Shown: positions 52,768-62,521, numbered from the stretch's first letter. The stretch: 64,000 nucleotides of DNA from Planctomycetota bacterium (GCA_024276605.1 JAJRWX010000008.1:62001-126000), one strand, 5' to 3'. Translations and numbers: made by a program. Notes: generated from the letters alone by a model not told the origin.

Positions 52768-52936
52768 GGTGGGTGGCATGGACAAACGCCGCGGAATCGG
52801 ACTGTCGAATGTCCAATGGATGCTACGCGCGGCTTTTGCCCGTGCAGGCGCAACCGAGGAAAAGCACGGGCAAGCGTCGCTCCATACGCCTCTTTTCATC
52901 CGCGATCCCTTCAACGCGACGCTTGTCCATGCCACC
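52768..52936. repeat. 170-bp MITE-like element, copy B
   Basis: Both ends carry the inverted repeat GGGTGGCATGGACAA. The interior matches the reverse complement of copy A (7932-8101) along its whole length. The internal arms TTGCCCGTGC and GCACGGGCAA can form a long stem. It sits between pheS and the gdhA terminator, and the small frames inside are not genes. Confidence 0.85.
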
Positions 52937-52969
52937 CCACTCAAGCCCGCCTAATCTGTCTTGCAGCCT

Positions 52970-53003
52970 AAAAAAAGAGCATCGCCGGACGGTGACGATG
53001 CTC
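52970..53003 (-). terminator. Rho-independent terminator of gdhA
   Basis: On the minus strand: GAGCATCG, an 11-base loop, CGATGCTC, then seven U. The 8-bp stem (52996-53003 with 52977-52984) is perfect. It begins 58 bases after the gdhA stop. Confidence 0.9.
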
Positions 53004-53060
53004 CTTATCTGATTTCAGTACCGGCGTCATCGCCACCGGCTATGCACCAGGTGCGAAGGG

Positions 53061-54311
53061 TTAGACCCAGCCTCGCATCTTGCACGCCTCGGCTACGCGC
53101 GAGACGGATACCATATAGGCTACGAGTCGGTTGTGTGCCTTGGCTTTTTTAGACATATCTAGGACCGCATTGAATGCATCCGTCATTCTACGATCGAGTT
53201 GACTATGCACATCTTCAAGCGACCAGTAGTAGTTGTAGGTGTTTTGCACTTGCTCGAAGTAGGAAACGGTTACACCACCGGCATTAGCCAAGAAGTCCGG
53301 CAGGATATAAATGCCTTTCTCGAAGAGAATTTTATCCGCTTCCGGCGTGGTCGGCCCGTTGGCTAGTTCACATACGATTTTCGCCTTGATATTGTCGGCG
53401 TTTTTTGCGGTGATCGCCCCTTCGAGCGCTGACGGGTAGAGCACGTCTACATCCAGCTCCAACAAATCTTCGTTACTAATGGGTTGTGAGCCTGGGAAAT
53501 TAGCTACGCTGCCTGTTTCCAGCTTATGACGAACAAGCGCCGCTGCGTCCATCCCATCCTTGCACATCACGCCGCCGCGAGAATCCGAAGCGGCGACTAA
53601 CGCACCTCCACCCAAAATTTCAATATGCAAAGTTGCTGCGAATTGGCCGGCGTTGCCGAAGCCTTGAATCGCATAGGTTGATTTTGCCATGTCCATGTTG
53701 AGGTGCTTGGCTGTCTCACGCACACAATACACGCCGCCTCGCGCGGTTGCGTCGCCACGTCCTTGCGACCCACCTACGCAGATCGGTTTGCCGGTAATCA
53801 TCCCGGGATGCGACTGGCCAACCATTGTCTCATATTCATCCATCATCCAGGCCATAATCTGCGGTGTGGTATATACGTCGGGTGCAGGTACGTCGCGATG
53901 AACACCCAGCTCGCGTCCCACAGCCCGAATATACGCCCGGGCCAACCGCTCCTTTTCACTATCGGAAAGCTCTTTTGGATTACAAGTTATGCCACCCTTG
54001 CCGCCGCCCAGTGGAATATCAACCACAGCTGTCTTCCAGGTCATCCAGGCTGCCAGCGCCCGCACGGTGTCAATCGTCTCTTCCGGGTGCCAACGCAATC
54101 CGCCCTTGGTGGGGCCTCGCGCATTGTTGTATTGCACGCGATAACCTTTGAAGACCTTTGTGATGCCATTGTCCATCTTCAATGGCAGTGTGAAGTGGTA
54201 TTCGCGCATCGGCCAACGTAAAAACTCATGTGTGGCTTGATCCAGCCCCAATCGCTCAGCCGCCTCGTCAAGTTGTGCTTGGGCGACAGCAAACGGATTA
54301 TACTCCGACAT
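53061..54311 (-). CDS. gdhA: Glutamate dehydrogenase (Glu/Leu/Phe/Val dehydrogenase family)
   Basis: Catalyses oxidative deamination of Glu to 2-oxoglutarate, or the reverse ammonia assimilation. 416 residues. Substrate lysine region [16 protein letters not shown], catalytic Asp in [13 protein letters not shown], and nucleotide-fold motif [12 protein letters not shown]. The start ATG 54311 has AGGAG about nine bases upstream. Length and motifs fit hexameric GDH rather than leucine dehydrogenase. Cofactor choice was not determined. Confidence 0.93.
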   Translation of the reverse strand: MSEYNPFAVAQAQLDEAAERLGLDQATHEFLRWPMREYHFTLPLKMDNGITKVFKGYRVQYNNARGPTKGGLRWHPEETIDTVRALAAWMTWKTAVVDIPLGGGKGGITCNPKELSDSEKERLARAYIRAVGRELGVHRDVPAPDVYTTPQIMAWMMDEYETMVGQSHPGMITGKPICVGGSQGRGDATARGGVYCVRETAKHLNMDMAKSTYAIQGFGNAGQFAATLHIEILGGGALVAASDSRGGVMCKDGMDAAALVRHKLETGSVANFPGSQPISNEDLLELDVDVLYPSALEGAITAKNADNIKAKIVCELANGPTTPEADKILFEKGIYILPDFLANAGGVTVSYFEQVQNTYNYYWSLEDVHSQLDRRMTDAFNAVLDMSKKAKAHNRLVAYMVSVSRVAEACKMRGWV

Positions 54312-54698
54312 GTCCTATAGCTCCTTTTCTTCGTGTTTTTGGATGTAGACCCGCGTTCGATTACCCATCATGGCATAACTCACAGCAAGAACCATGCCAT
54401 CCGATAAAAACTGACACCGATGGAGTATTGTAGCAGGATCGAATAGGACTGGCGAGTGAGTAAAGGAGTCGTTTGCACCCATCATTCAGACGATTAAACA
54501 CACTATAGTCCGGTAGTATTTGTAAATAGCTGCTGGAAATAACGATTGGTAACATCGCGTACTCTATTGTAGGATTTGCCCTATTGTACGCCATGAACGC
54601 TGGCACTTAGTCGCCTTTGCTCGGACCGGTATCGTGGGCCGACCAAACAGATTAAGCGCTCAGCCATATTACACATTTGGGAAATGGGGAGGGAAGCA
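54312..54698. other. 387-bp divergent intergenic region
   Basis: No gene recognised. It holds the promoters of gdhA (minus) and the DUF4382 gene (plus). The unusually strong ribosome binding site GGGGAGGG (54686-54693) precedes the ATG at 54699. Several minus-strand TACAAT hexamers occur; one is listed as a candidate promoter. Confidence 0.6.
54427..54455 (-). promoter_or_regulatory. Candidate gdhA promoter
   Basis: On the minus strand TACAAT (54427-54432) with TCGCCA 17 bases upstream (54450-54455); four of six match the -35 consensus. It sits about 115 bases before gdhA. Weak support. Confidence 0.3.
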
Positions 54699-56210
54699 AT
54701 GAAAGATAGAAGTTTCGGTTTCGGCGTTGCATTGGCGAGCATACCAGTATGTATGTTCGCCATGCATTGCGATATGCCGGCCAGTCAGTTGATGGGCGCA
54801 TCGGTTTCAGCCAATCAAAAAGGTACGTTACAATTACTGCTGACTGAACAGCTTGAACCTTTCGAGTTCATCGAAAGTGCCATCATCACCATTACCCGTA
54901 TTGAGGTGCGACGGGATGGGGCATTGGACGTTAACGATACCATCGATTTTTGCACAACCCATACATGTGTGGATAGTGCCTGCATCCCGATAGCCAGGGA
55001 TTGTGACGATGGCGATGCGTGTACCGAAGATGCCTGTGATCCATCCACCGGTGCGTGTAGCCATATATCCATGACCTGTGCGGCTGACGAGGCTTGTGTG
55101 CTTGGTCAATGTCTGAATACGTGCGCTAACGACGAGGCGTGTGATGACGGTGATCCATGCACCAATGACACGTGCATCAATGGTGTGTGTGTGTTGTTGG
55201 ACAAATGCGTATCCTCAGATGCATGTCTCGATGTATCGTGTCATCCCGATACCGGGGCATGTACTTTTGCCCCCACACTTTGTGACGCCGGCCAAGTCTG
55301 TATCGACGGTGGTTGTGTGGCTCTTTGTACTACGGATGGCGATTGCGACGATAACGATTTATGTACCTCTGATGTTTGCGGGTCTCATTTTGCCTGCGAA
55401 TACATCACCATCGACTGTGACGACGGAGATGCTTGTACTACCGATGCCTGTGATCCTGCTACGGGCGTGTGCATAAATGACGACATGGTATGCGCCGCTC
55501 ATGAGCTTTGTGTAGAGGGTAGCTGCTATACGGCTTGTATGGACAGTCCTGAATGCGGCAGTGCGGACAGTGATTCCGATGATTCCGACGATAGTGATTC
55601 CGGGGACAATGACAGCGACGATTCGGACGACTCCGACGAAAATGACGATGATTCCGCAAATAGCGACTTTGACGACCATGATGACTTGCATGTTGAAGAT
55701 GAGAAGTCGGTGAGTGCTGGTAAGATGAACAAGGATGAAGATGACGACTCCGATGATGACATGAACGCCGAAGATGACAGAGACGATTCGGGTGATGACG
55801 AAGATTCAGACGACGATAGCGGCGATGACGACAATTCGTTCACCGTCATTTTTGAAGGCGAGCGGGATTTGGATTTGCTCGCACTACAGGACGGTCGCAC
55901 GGACCTATTAGCCGAGACGGACATCCCGGCGGGTAAGTATTCTCAGATGAGATTGATCGTTACCGAAGGCGAAGTAACGCTTACCGATGGTCGGGTTTTT
56001 CCGCTACGTGTGCCTAGCGGTGAACAAACCGGGATTAAGTTGCATTTCGATTTTGACATTTATGACGGCGAAGAGACTACTTTACTGCTGGATGTAGATT
56101 TGAGTCAGGCATTTCAGCCGATTCCAGGTGGAGTTGTTCAAAGTGTAAGCGATATTACAGACTTTATTTTCCGTCCATCCATAGCCATGAGTCTCATCCA
56201 TGTAGAGTAA
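54699..56210 (+). CDS. Secreted acidic DUF4382 protein with Cys-rich and Asp/Ser-rich insertion
   Basis: 503 residues. The signal peptide may end near the Cys in FAMHC, so a lipoprotein is possible. The first half of a DUF4382-like beta domain (GTLQLLLTEQLEPFEFIESA) is split at residue about 82 by a Cys-rich block with four units of type CDDGDACTEDAC. An extremely Asp/Ser-rich stretch (about 286-380) follows. The DUF4382 half then resumes (FTVIFEGERDLDLLAL, IPAGKYSQMRLIV). The ATG at 54699 is fixed by GGGGAGGG. Probably a cell-surface calcium-binding protein; role unknown. Confidence 0.75.
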   Translation: MKDRSFGFGVALASIPVCMFAMHCDMPASQLMGASVSANQKGTLQLLLTEQLEPFEFIESAIITITRIEVRRDGALDVNDTIDFCTTHTCVDSACIPIARDCDDGDACTEDACDPSTGACSHISMTCAADEACVLGQCLNTCANDEACDDGDPCTNDTCINGVCVLLDKCVSSDACLDVSCHPDTGACTFAPTLCDAGQVCIDGGCVALCTTDGDCDDNDLCTSDVCGSHFACEYITIDCDDGDACTTDACDPATGVCINDDMVCAAHELCVEGSCYTACMDSPECGSADSDSDDSDDSDSGDNDSDDSDDSDENDDDSANSDFDDHDDLHVEDEKSVSAGKMNKDEDDDSDDDMNAEDDRDDSGDDEDSDDDSGDDDNSFTVIFEGERDLDLLALQDGRTDLLAETDIPAGKYSQMRLIVTEGEVTLTDGRVFPLRVPSGEQTGIKLHFDFDIYDGEETTLLLDVDLSQAFQPIPGGVVQSVSDITDFIFRPSIAMSLIHVE

Positions 56211-56373
56211 ATGGGTAGCATCCGTGGTGTGGCTTCCGATAGTGGATGGTACCTGCGTGCTTATAAACCACGAAGCATGTTAGGCCGCGAGTTGGCGCAA
56301 TAGTGCGTGAACTAGCTACCGTTTTTTGTGAGTGCGACCTGACGATCGACGCGACATAGTCTATCATGGTTTT

Positions 56374-57084
56374 ATGTCATCCATTTCCGACGAGGCTATT
56401 GTACTGAGTCGCATTGACTACTCTGAAACCTCACAGGTACTCGTTTGTTTTACGCGTAATCACGGCAAAGTGCGCGTGATCGGAAAGGGATTGAAAAAAA
56501 GTACCAAAACGCGATTCGCTGCCGGGATTGATCTTCTCGACATCGGCCATTTGACCATCAGTGCTCGTCATGCGCGTACCGAACAACTGAGCACGATCAT
56601 CGAGTGGAAACAGACCAAGAGCCTTGGCGGTTTGCGTGATTCGTTGCAACGCCTATACGCAGCGCAGTACATCGCAGACATTACATCGCGCTTGACCGAA
56701 GATTGGGATCCGCACGAAACGCTCTTCCTCGCCTTGGTGAATGCCTTAAAGGCCACATCCACTGCCGATCAAGTATTACTATCCGTTGTTGAGTACCAAA
56801 GACAACTACTTCAAGAGATCGGATCGTATCCGCGCTTCGACTGCTGCATGTTGTGCCAACGGCGCGATCATCTATCGCATTTCTCGTCATTTGAGGGAGG
56901 TATGATCTGTCAACACTGTCAGACTCAGCAGGTGGAAAAAAAGCGACTTCTCCCAGCCACTCTTAGCGCTTTGCAACATCGGGCTTCCGCTGATAATTAC
57001 GCCGGAGCCTTCAAAACACTCAATTATCACATCTCCCATCAGATGGGAAAAGAGTCAGCCCTGGCTGGCAAACTCCTTGTTTAG
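56374..57084 (+). CDS. recO: DNA repair protein RecO
   Basis: Mediator that helps load RecA on gapped single-stranded DNA. 236 residues from ATG 56374; a GTG at 56332 would add 14 unlikely residues. N-terminal OB fold (EAIVLSRIDYSETSQVLVCF, HGKVRVIGKGLKK), a helical middle and a four-Cys zinc site (CCMLCQRRD and GMICQHC). No recR or recF nearby. Confidence 0.93.
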   Translation: MSSISDEAIVLSRIDYSETSQVLVCFTRNHGKVRVIGKGLKKSTKTRFAAGIDLLDIGHLTISARHARTEQLSTIIEWKQTKSLGGLRDSLQRLYAAQYIADITSRLTEDWDPHETLFLALVNALKATSTADQVLLSVVEYQRQLLQEIGSYPRFDCCMLCQRRDHLSHFSSFEGGMICQHCQTQQVEKKRLLPATLSALQHRASADNYAGAFKTLNYHISHQMGKESALAGKLLV

Positions 57085-57192
57085 CATCAAAGCACCTTTA
57101 CGAGCCGCAAGCTTTTAGCCTGTGCGGTCTTAAAACGACTTGGCGCTACCGGAAACCGGGACACCGCGCAGACTGAAGCTCGCGGCTCACTA

Positions 57193-58191
57193 CTAACGCC
57201 CCACGCTCGCATAGCCCTGCGGGTGAGCCTTGTGCCAGTTCCACGCGGTTTCAACGATGGGCATAATATTCGGATAAGCCGGTTGCCACGCTAGCTCGCG
57301 CATGATCTTACTGGGATCGGCGTAAAGCTCGGCTGGGTCTCCTTCGCGACGCGGTGCCTCGATAGCGGGAATGTCATGACCGGTCACTTTTCGAGCGGCG
57401 TCGATCACTTCGCGTACGCTTGCACCGTGGCCCGTACCCACATTGTAAAAGCGAAACTCGCCCGGTGCTTGCGACTCTATGGCTAATCGATGCACGACGG
57501 CTAGGTCTTCCACGTGAATGTAGTCGCGTACGCAGGTGCCGTCCGGTGTGGGATAGTCCGTGCCGAAAATTTTGATATGGTCGCGCTGACCTAGCGGTAC
57601 CTGCAAAATCAAAGGGATCAGGTGATATTCCGGGTCGCGGTCTTCGCCTAACGATCCATCTGCGGCTGCGCCGGAAGCGTTAAAATATCGCAGGGCCGTA
57701 GCGCCCAATCCCCAGGCAGCCGCTGAATCGCGCAGCACCCATTCGACAGCCAGCTTGGATCGGCCATAGGGCGTGATCGGCTCTTGTGGCAAGTCTTCCG
57801 TAAGCGGTGCAACAGGCGGTTCGCCATAGGTTGCGCAGGTGGAACTGAAAACGATTTTTTCCACCCCACAGGCTTTCATACTCTGCAATAAGGAAACCGT
57901 ATTCGACACGTTGTTGTGATAGTAGCGCAACGGCTCACTTACGGATTCGTTGACGTTGAGCATGGCCGCGAAGTGCATCACTGCGTCGAAGTGATCCTCG
58001 CTGAGTGTGCCTTGGACTAACTCAGCGTTCGCTAAATCGCCAACAACTAACGTAGCGCGATCATCAACCGCTTCGCGATGCCCGCCGCTAGTGAGGTTAT
58101 CGAAGACCATCACATCATGTCCGGCGCCGCACAACTCACGCACACAATGACTACCAACGTATCCCGCACCACCGGTCACAAATATTCTCAT
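57193..58191 (-). CDS. galE: UDP-glucose 4-epimerase
   Basis: Interconverts UDP-glucose and UDP-galactose for glycan synthesis. 332 residues. NAD-binding TGGAGYVGSHC at the N-terminus, Ser/Tyr/Lys triad with VFSSTCATYGEPP and ITPYGRSKLAVE, GalE blocks RYFNASGAAADGSLGE and NVGTGHGASVREV. ATG 58191 is used; a GTG just upstream at 58194 is also in frame. Glycan genes (deacetylase, glycosyltransferase) lie in the window. Confidence 0.93.
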   Translation of the reverse strand: MRIFVTGGAGYVGSHCVRELCGAGHDVMVFDNLTSGGHREAVDDRATLVVGDLANAELVQGTLSEDHFDAVMHFAAMLNVNESVSEPLRYYHNNVSNTVSLLQSMKACGVEKIVFSSTCATYGEPPVAPLTEDLPQEPITPYGRSKLAVEWVLRDSAAAWGLGATALRYFNASGAAADGSLGEDRDPEYHLIPLILQVPLGQRDHIKIFGTDYPTPDGTCVRDYIHVEDLAVVHRLAIESQAPGEFRFYNVGTGHGASVREVIDAARKVTGHDIPAIEAPRREGDPAELYADPSKIMRELAWQPAYPNIMPIVETAWNWHKAHPQGYASVGR

Positions 58192-58734
58192 CACAATTTC
58201 CTAAACGCTTATATTGTGTTATCCATTGCAAGGTAGGGCGGGTTCCACCCGCCTTCTTATCGTAAAGTGTACCGACGTACATTGGAATTAGGAAGCGGTC
58301 AAACCGAACTGTGCCCGTGAGGAAGCGGCCTTTTATGACACGCATGATAGCTGCTCCCTGATCCCGATGTGCATCGCGACGGTTCGGATTGAATCGACGT
58401 ACCGCATTCGGGGCACACACCCGATTCCTTGCTGGTCAATTCATAAGCACTGTAGGACAGGTCGTTATTTCACCAATGCTAATTGGCGAAAGGTTGACCT
58501 GCCTTTAGCCGTAGGCACGTGCGACCGCCGAGATAGTCAAATCAGAGCCGCACGGTGCCGGCCTGCAGGCACGCGAAGTCATGACACCGGCATCACAATC
58601 TACCCGCGTCACCAGGCTTACGCCAGGTGCTCTGACAAACCCGTCGCACTACCGGACTTAGGTGCTCAATCGTTCGGGTACTCCCGAAGGGTGGGGGACG
58701 GATCTTGTGTCGAAAGGCAATGTAAGTGTTATTG
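58192..58734. other. 543-bp region, no gene; holds repeat arms
   Basis: Between galE and the deacetylase end. It contains a 21-bp arm at 58233-58253 and the left part of the element at 58687-58795. No credible open frame or RNA gene was recognised in the remainder. Confidence 0.6.
58233..58253. repeat. Single arm of the GTAGGGCGGG hairpin family
   Basis: Core GGCGGGTTCCACCCGCC folds as a 7-bp stem. Against the kinase element (1116-1136) the two differences in the stem are compensatory (C-G to T-A), so pairing is preserved. Confidence 0.75.
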
Positions 58735-58795
58735 TCATGGCACGGCACATCCTTCCCCCACCCTTTGCCAGTAGGCAAAGGATGGGGCACCCACC
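58687..58795. repeat. Palindromic element covering the deacetylase 3' end
   Basis: AGGGTGGGGGACGGAT (starting at 58688) pairs, with one mismatch, with ATCCTTCCCCCACCCT (58748-58763). A second hairpin CCTTTGCC-agta-GGCAAAGG (58761-58780) follows and the end is GATGGGGCACCCACC, like the 4330-4458 element. It encodes roughly the last 19 residues of the deacetylase. Confidence 0.75.
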
Positions 58796-59658
58796 GCGAA
58801 AGAACGACCTTCCTTACCGTACTGTTGATACAGATCGCGCAGCGATGAAAAGTGATGATTGGCTAATAGCTGGTCGAGTCTAGTAACCGTTTTCGATAGG
58901 TTAGTGTAATGCGAGAGGCGACGCATGAATGGCACTTGTTGTCTGGGTTGGTCGGGGTCCAATTCCCACGGATGGACGTTGACCACCACGGGGCGATTGG
59001 CTTTCTCGTATTGCGAAAACGTTTGTCGCGTAATGATCATGGGCCAAAGGCGAAGATAGCCGCCGGTGGCTGCGGGTAAACGATGGTTACGCAATTGCCA
59101 GACCGGCAATGGAAACTCATACAGGCCGCTTTCTAGCATGGTAGGAGATAGAGGTGCGCCGGGTATTCCGTAATGGCCGTGGGGTGAGCGAACGGGATAG
59201 ATGCTCGAATCGTAACGTAAACCAAGCTCATACAATACGTCGAGTGCCCAGTGCGTTTGCGACCCGATAGTATAGGCCGGGGCGCGATAACCGATTACCG
59301 GCTCACCGATCAGAGATTCAAGCGTGTTTTTAGCACAAGCCACGTCGTCACGGAATTGCGATTCGCTGAGTTCGTCCACACGTTGATGCTTCATGCCGTG
59401 ACAGGCTATTTCGTGCCCGGCTTGATGAATCGTAGTAACCAAGGTCGGATGGCGCTTGGCTATGTATCCGAGCACGAAGAACGTAGCCTGGGTGTGGTAC
59501 TTATCCAGTAGTGACAACAATTGTTGGACCGGCTGATCAAGCCGAAGCGGTAGTTGATCCCATTTATGGGGTGCGATGTTAAGATTATGCGCGTGAAACC
59601 AAGCTTCCAGATCAACTGTGAAAGCGTGCGGCGATTGTCTTTGTTGTGTCGTGCTCAT
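58735..59658 (-). CDS. Polysaccharide deacetylase, XrtA/DUF3473 type
   Basis: Metal-dependent NodB-fold deacetylase of exopolysaccharide. 307 residues. Catalytic Asp region FTVDLEAWFHAH, ATFFVLGYIAKRHP, metal His pair in IACHGMKHQRV, and YRAPAYTIG. The DUF3473 tail has VVVNVHPWELDPDQPRQ. This type accompanies exosortase/PEP-CTERM polysaccharide loci, though no exosortase is in the window. The last 19 residues (VGAPSFAYWQRVGEGCAVP) are encoded by a dispersed palindromic element, so the native C-terminus has probably been replaced. Confidence 0.9.
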   Translation of the reverse strand: MSTTQQRQSPHAFTVDLEAWFHAHNLNIAPHKWDQLPLRLDQPVQQLLSLLDKYHTQATFFVLGYIAKRHPTLVTTIHQAGHEIACHGMKHQRVDELSESQFRDDVACAKNTLESLIGEPVIGYRAPAYTIGSQTHWALDVLYELGLRYDSSIYPVRSPHGHYGIPGAPLSPTMLESGLYEFPLPVWQLRNHRLPAATGGYLRLWPMIITRQTFSQYEKANRPVVVNVHPWELDPDQPRQQVPFMRRLSHYTNLSKTVTRLDQLLANHHFSSLRDLYQQYGKEGRSFAVGAPSFAYWQRVGEGCAVP

Positions 59659-60183
59659 ATCGTATGAAAACTAACTAGGGTCTGACATGGTCAGCCCAAC
59701 TAAACCGTTGATGGCAGTTCCGTGCTCCTAGATTCATCGGTTCAGGGACCGATAGAATCGAACAAGGTGCGCCCCTACAGCACAACCACATAGGGATGGT
59801 TGATGATGACAAGTACAGGCATCCCCGTGAACACACATAAACTATTGCAAATAAATAGCTTACGTGTTCTTGTAGGAGATAGGGTGATATGAAATGACCG
59901 TCGGGAAACTCGGTGTGAGTGGGGCAAAGGTCGATAAATAGGTTACGGGCGATAGGCCAGTGGTTGAGAAAGCTTAGCGGCGGGCATGTGAATGAGGCTA
60001 TGGTGAGCTTACTGAGCTTGTCTATAGTTGTGGGGATAAGGTATCACTCAATCATAACCGGGTCACAATCAGGGTCGTAGTAGTTAATATGATTGTGTAA
60101 TCACCGTAGGTATCCTCATCCTTCGTAAACGGTTCAGTTAAGGTGGTTTAAGGGATGTATGATGAGAAAAGAGGAGAAAGACC
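59659..60183. other. 525-bp intergenic region, nothing recognised
   Basis: Divergent gap between the deacetylase and the LOG-family gene. I see no credible ORF, tRNA or riboswitch. The strong GAGGAG at 60171-60176 belongs to the next gene. Confidence 0.55.
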
Positions 60184-61218
60184 ATTAGCCAATCGAAAAA
60201 AGAGTTTCGCAACGATCGCTCCGAAGCTATCGACAGATTTTTAGCCGACTTTGTACCGTCGGGTCATGACGATCTGTACGGACAAATGCTGGTGACGCTA
60301 TGTCGCATGGCTGCGGATGATGCTGATCGAGGCGATGTGAAAATAATCAACACGACCTTAAAAGAATTGCGCTACGCGTTCAAAGTTTTCGCCCCTTATA
60401 GCCATATTCCTAAAGTGTCTGTATTTGGATCAGCACGCACCCCCCAAGATCATCCGGAATATATCCAGGCTAAGAAGTTTGCGAGACTGATGCAGCAGCA
60501 GGGGTGGATGGTGATTACCGGTGCCGGTGATGGTATTATGCGGGCCGGGCATCAAGGCGCATCACGGGAGGCCAGCTTCGGCGTGGCTATCAGTTTACCC
60601 TTTGAGCAGAAAACTAATACCATTATCGCTGATGATCCAAAGTTGATTACGTTCAAATATTTTTTTACTCGAAAAGTTATTTTCGTGAAGGAAGCACGGG
60701 CTATCGTATTATTCCCCGGCGGGTTCGGCACCATGGACGAAGGCTTTGAATCGTTGACGCTGGTGCAAACGGGTAAGTCCCTGCCCACGCCGATTGTTAT
60801 GTGTGATGAGCCTGGTGGTAGTTATTGGCAAGCGTGGAAAGATTATGTGAAGCGGGAACTGCTGGCCAAGGGTATGATCGATGAGGCGGATATGAATCTG
60901 TTTCTGGTGACGGACAATGTACAAGATGCGGTGGACGAAATCCTTCGTTTCTATCGTCGCTATCATAGCTCGCGCTATGTATTCGACAACATGGTGATAC
61001 GCCTGCATAGTCCCGTGTCTGCCGGATTGTTGGAAGAGTTAAATGACACGTATGCAGACATACTTAATGACGGGCGCATTGAGCAGTTCAATGAGCCGTT
61101 GGATGGTGAAGAGGGTGAGTACCCGGGTAAAGCGCGGCTAGCTTTTCATTTTGATCGACGTAGCTCTGGGCGTTTGCGGATGCTGATCAATCGTATCAAT
61201 GCAGATGATGAGTCATGA
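60184..61218 (+). CDS. LOG-family Rossmann-fold protein with apparent ATT start
   Basis: Homologue of LOG / 'lysine decarboxylase' phosphoribohydrolases that release bases from nucleoside monophosphates. The PGGFGTMDEGFE motif and VSVFGSARTP are present. The first ATG (60286) is too late: the same frame is open back to a TGA at 60163 and encodes plausible sequence (EAIDRFLADFVPSGHDDLYG). No ATG, GTG or TTG lies between. The ATT at 60184 has GAGGAG seven bases upstream, so ATT initiation giving 344 residues is preferred. The shorter 310-residue start is the fallback. A C-terminal extension of about 90 residues is common in planctomycetes (inference). Confidence 0.8.
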   Translation: MSQSKKEFRNDRSEAIDRFLADFVPSGHDDLYGQMLVTLCRMAADDADRGDVKIINTTLKELRYAFKVFAPYSHIPKVSVFGSARTPQDHPEYIQAKKFARLMQQQGWMVITGAGDGIMRAGHQGASREASFGVAISLPFEQKTNTIIADDPKLITFKYFFTRKVIFVKEARAIVLFPGGFGTMDEGFESLTLVQTGKSLPTPIVMCDEPGGSYWQAWKDYVKRELLAKGMIDEADMNLFLVTDNVQDAVDEILRFYRRYHSSRYVFDNMVIRLHSPVSAGLLEELNDTYADILNDGRIEQFNEPLDGEEGEYPGKARLAFHFDRRSSGRLRMLINRINADDES

Positions 61219-61231
61219 TGAATACCATAGT

Positions 61232-61298
61232 CACGGGCGGTTCGGTGGGGCAAACTTGTTTGCCCGTGCATCTGGCGTTTCGAAAGACATGCCACCCA
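61232..61298. repeat. Partial palindromic element of the GGGTGGCATG family
   Basis: Contains a perfect hairpin GGGCAAAC-TT-GTTTGCCC (61248-61265) and ends ATGCCACCCA, the reverse complement of the family terminus. It lies between the LOG gene and moxR. Confidence 0.6.
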
Positions 61299-61363
61299 TC
61301 TAATCATCAGCCACTGAGCACGAACTCATGCGCAATAAACACATTTGACCAAGGATACATGAT

Positions 61364-62464
61364 ATGACTTCGGAACCGGCTAGCGAACATAATGGCGATG
61401 CAGCGGTAAGTGCTGACGAAATTGCGCTGGCGAAAAAGCTCGTCACGGCGCATGGTCAGATTCGCCAGCAGCTTCGTCAGGTGATTGTAGGGCAAGAGCG
61501 CGTCGTGGATGAGTTATTGATCGCCATGTTTTGCGGCGGGCATTGCATTCTCGAAGGTGTACCCGGACTGGCTAAGACGCTGATCATCAGCACCCTGTCA
61601 AAGTTGTTGTCACTGAGTTTTTCGCGCATTCAGTTCACGCCGGACCTCATGCCTTCTGATATTACGGGTACGGAAGTGATCGAAGAGGATCGCGGTACGG
61701 GTAGCCGATCCTTGCGCTTTGTTCAGGGGCCTATCTTCGCCAATATCGTGCTTGCGGACGAGATCAATCGAACGCCACCTAAAACACAAGCGGCACTGCT
61801 CGAAGCCATGCAGGAATATCAGGTAACGGCTGCCGGTTTTCCCCACAAACTACCCAAGCCGTTTTTTGTATTAGCTACGCAAAATCCTATCGAACAGGAG
61901 GGCACTTACCCATTGCCTGAAGCACAGTTGGATCGATTTATGTTCAAGGTCTTGGTGGATTATCCATCTGAGCAAGAGGAATTTGAAATCGTCAAGATGA
62001 CGACGTCATCGAGTGACATCACGTTGGATCGCACCTTATCAGCCCGCGATATTATGGAGTTGCAGAACATCGTGCGACAGGTACCCTGCGCGGATCATGT
62101 GATTACCTATGCCACGTCTCTGACGCGAGCTACGCGGATCGACAAGGGTGAGGTACCGGAATTTGTGCGTGATTATGTGTCATGGGGGGCCGGACCTCGT
62201 GCCTCGCAAAATCTCGTCCTCGCAGGGAAAGCGCGTGCGCTATTAAATGGAAGGTTCTACGTATCCATCGAAGATATTCGGGACATAGCTAAGCCGGTTT
62301 TACGCCATCGTATTCTGACTAATTTCAACGCTGAAGCTGAGAGTGTTTCCACTGACGACATCGTGGATCGACTCATCGCCATACTCCCTACAGAGCCTTC
62401 GTCGGGTATGAGTGACGCCATGGCCGGTCGCGTGTTTTCAGACAAACGTGATCCAAGCGAGTAA
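61364..62464 (+). CDS. MoxR-family AAA+ ATPase
   Basis: Chaperone-like ATPase usually acting with DUF58 and VWA proteins. 366 residues. Walker [10 protein letters not shown], Walker [14 protein letters not shown], sensor 1 [22 protein letters not shown]. The ATG at 61364 has AAGGA eight bases upstream. It begins a three-gene operon with DUF58 and BatA-like genes. Secure. Confidence 0.96.
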   Translation: MTSEPASEHNGDAAVSADEIALAKKLVTAHGQIRQQLRQVIVGQERVVDELLIAMFCGGHCILEGVPGLAKTLIISTLSKLLSLSFSRIQFTPDLMPSDITGTEVIEEDRGTGSRSLRFVQGPIFANIVLADEINRTPPKTQAALLEAMQEYQVTAAGFPHKLPKPFFVLATQNPIEQEGTYPLPEAQLDRFMFKVLVDYPSEQEEFEIVKMTTSSSDITLDRTLSARDIMELQNIVRQVPCADHVITYATSLTRATRIDKGEVPEFVRDYVSWGAGPRASQNLVLAGKARALLNGRFYVSIEDIRDIAKPVLRHRILTNFNAEAESVSTDDIVDRLIAILPTEPSSGMSDAMAGRVFSDKRDPSE

Positions 62465-62521
62465 CGAGACCTGTTGAGTAACACGGGTGAGCCGTGACAC
62501 ACACATGTAGCGATCTTGCCA

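Noticed and set aside
55526-55924. 132-codon Ser-rich antisense ORF
   Set aside because: Mirror of the Asp/Ser-rich region on the plus strand (GAC/TCG complements); no start signal.
60158-60247. Short ORF starting ATG 60158 as N-terminus of the LOG gene
   Set aside because: It is in a different frame and ends after about 29 codons; joining it would need a frameshift, while ATT 60184 needs none.
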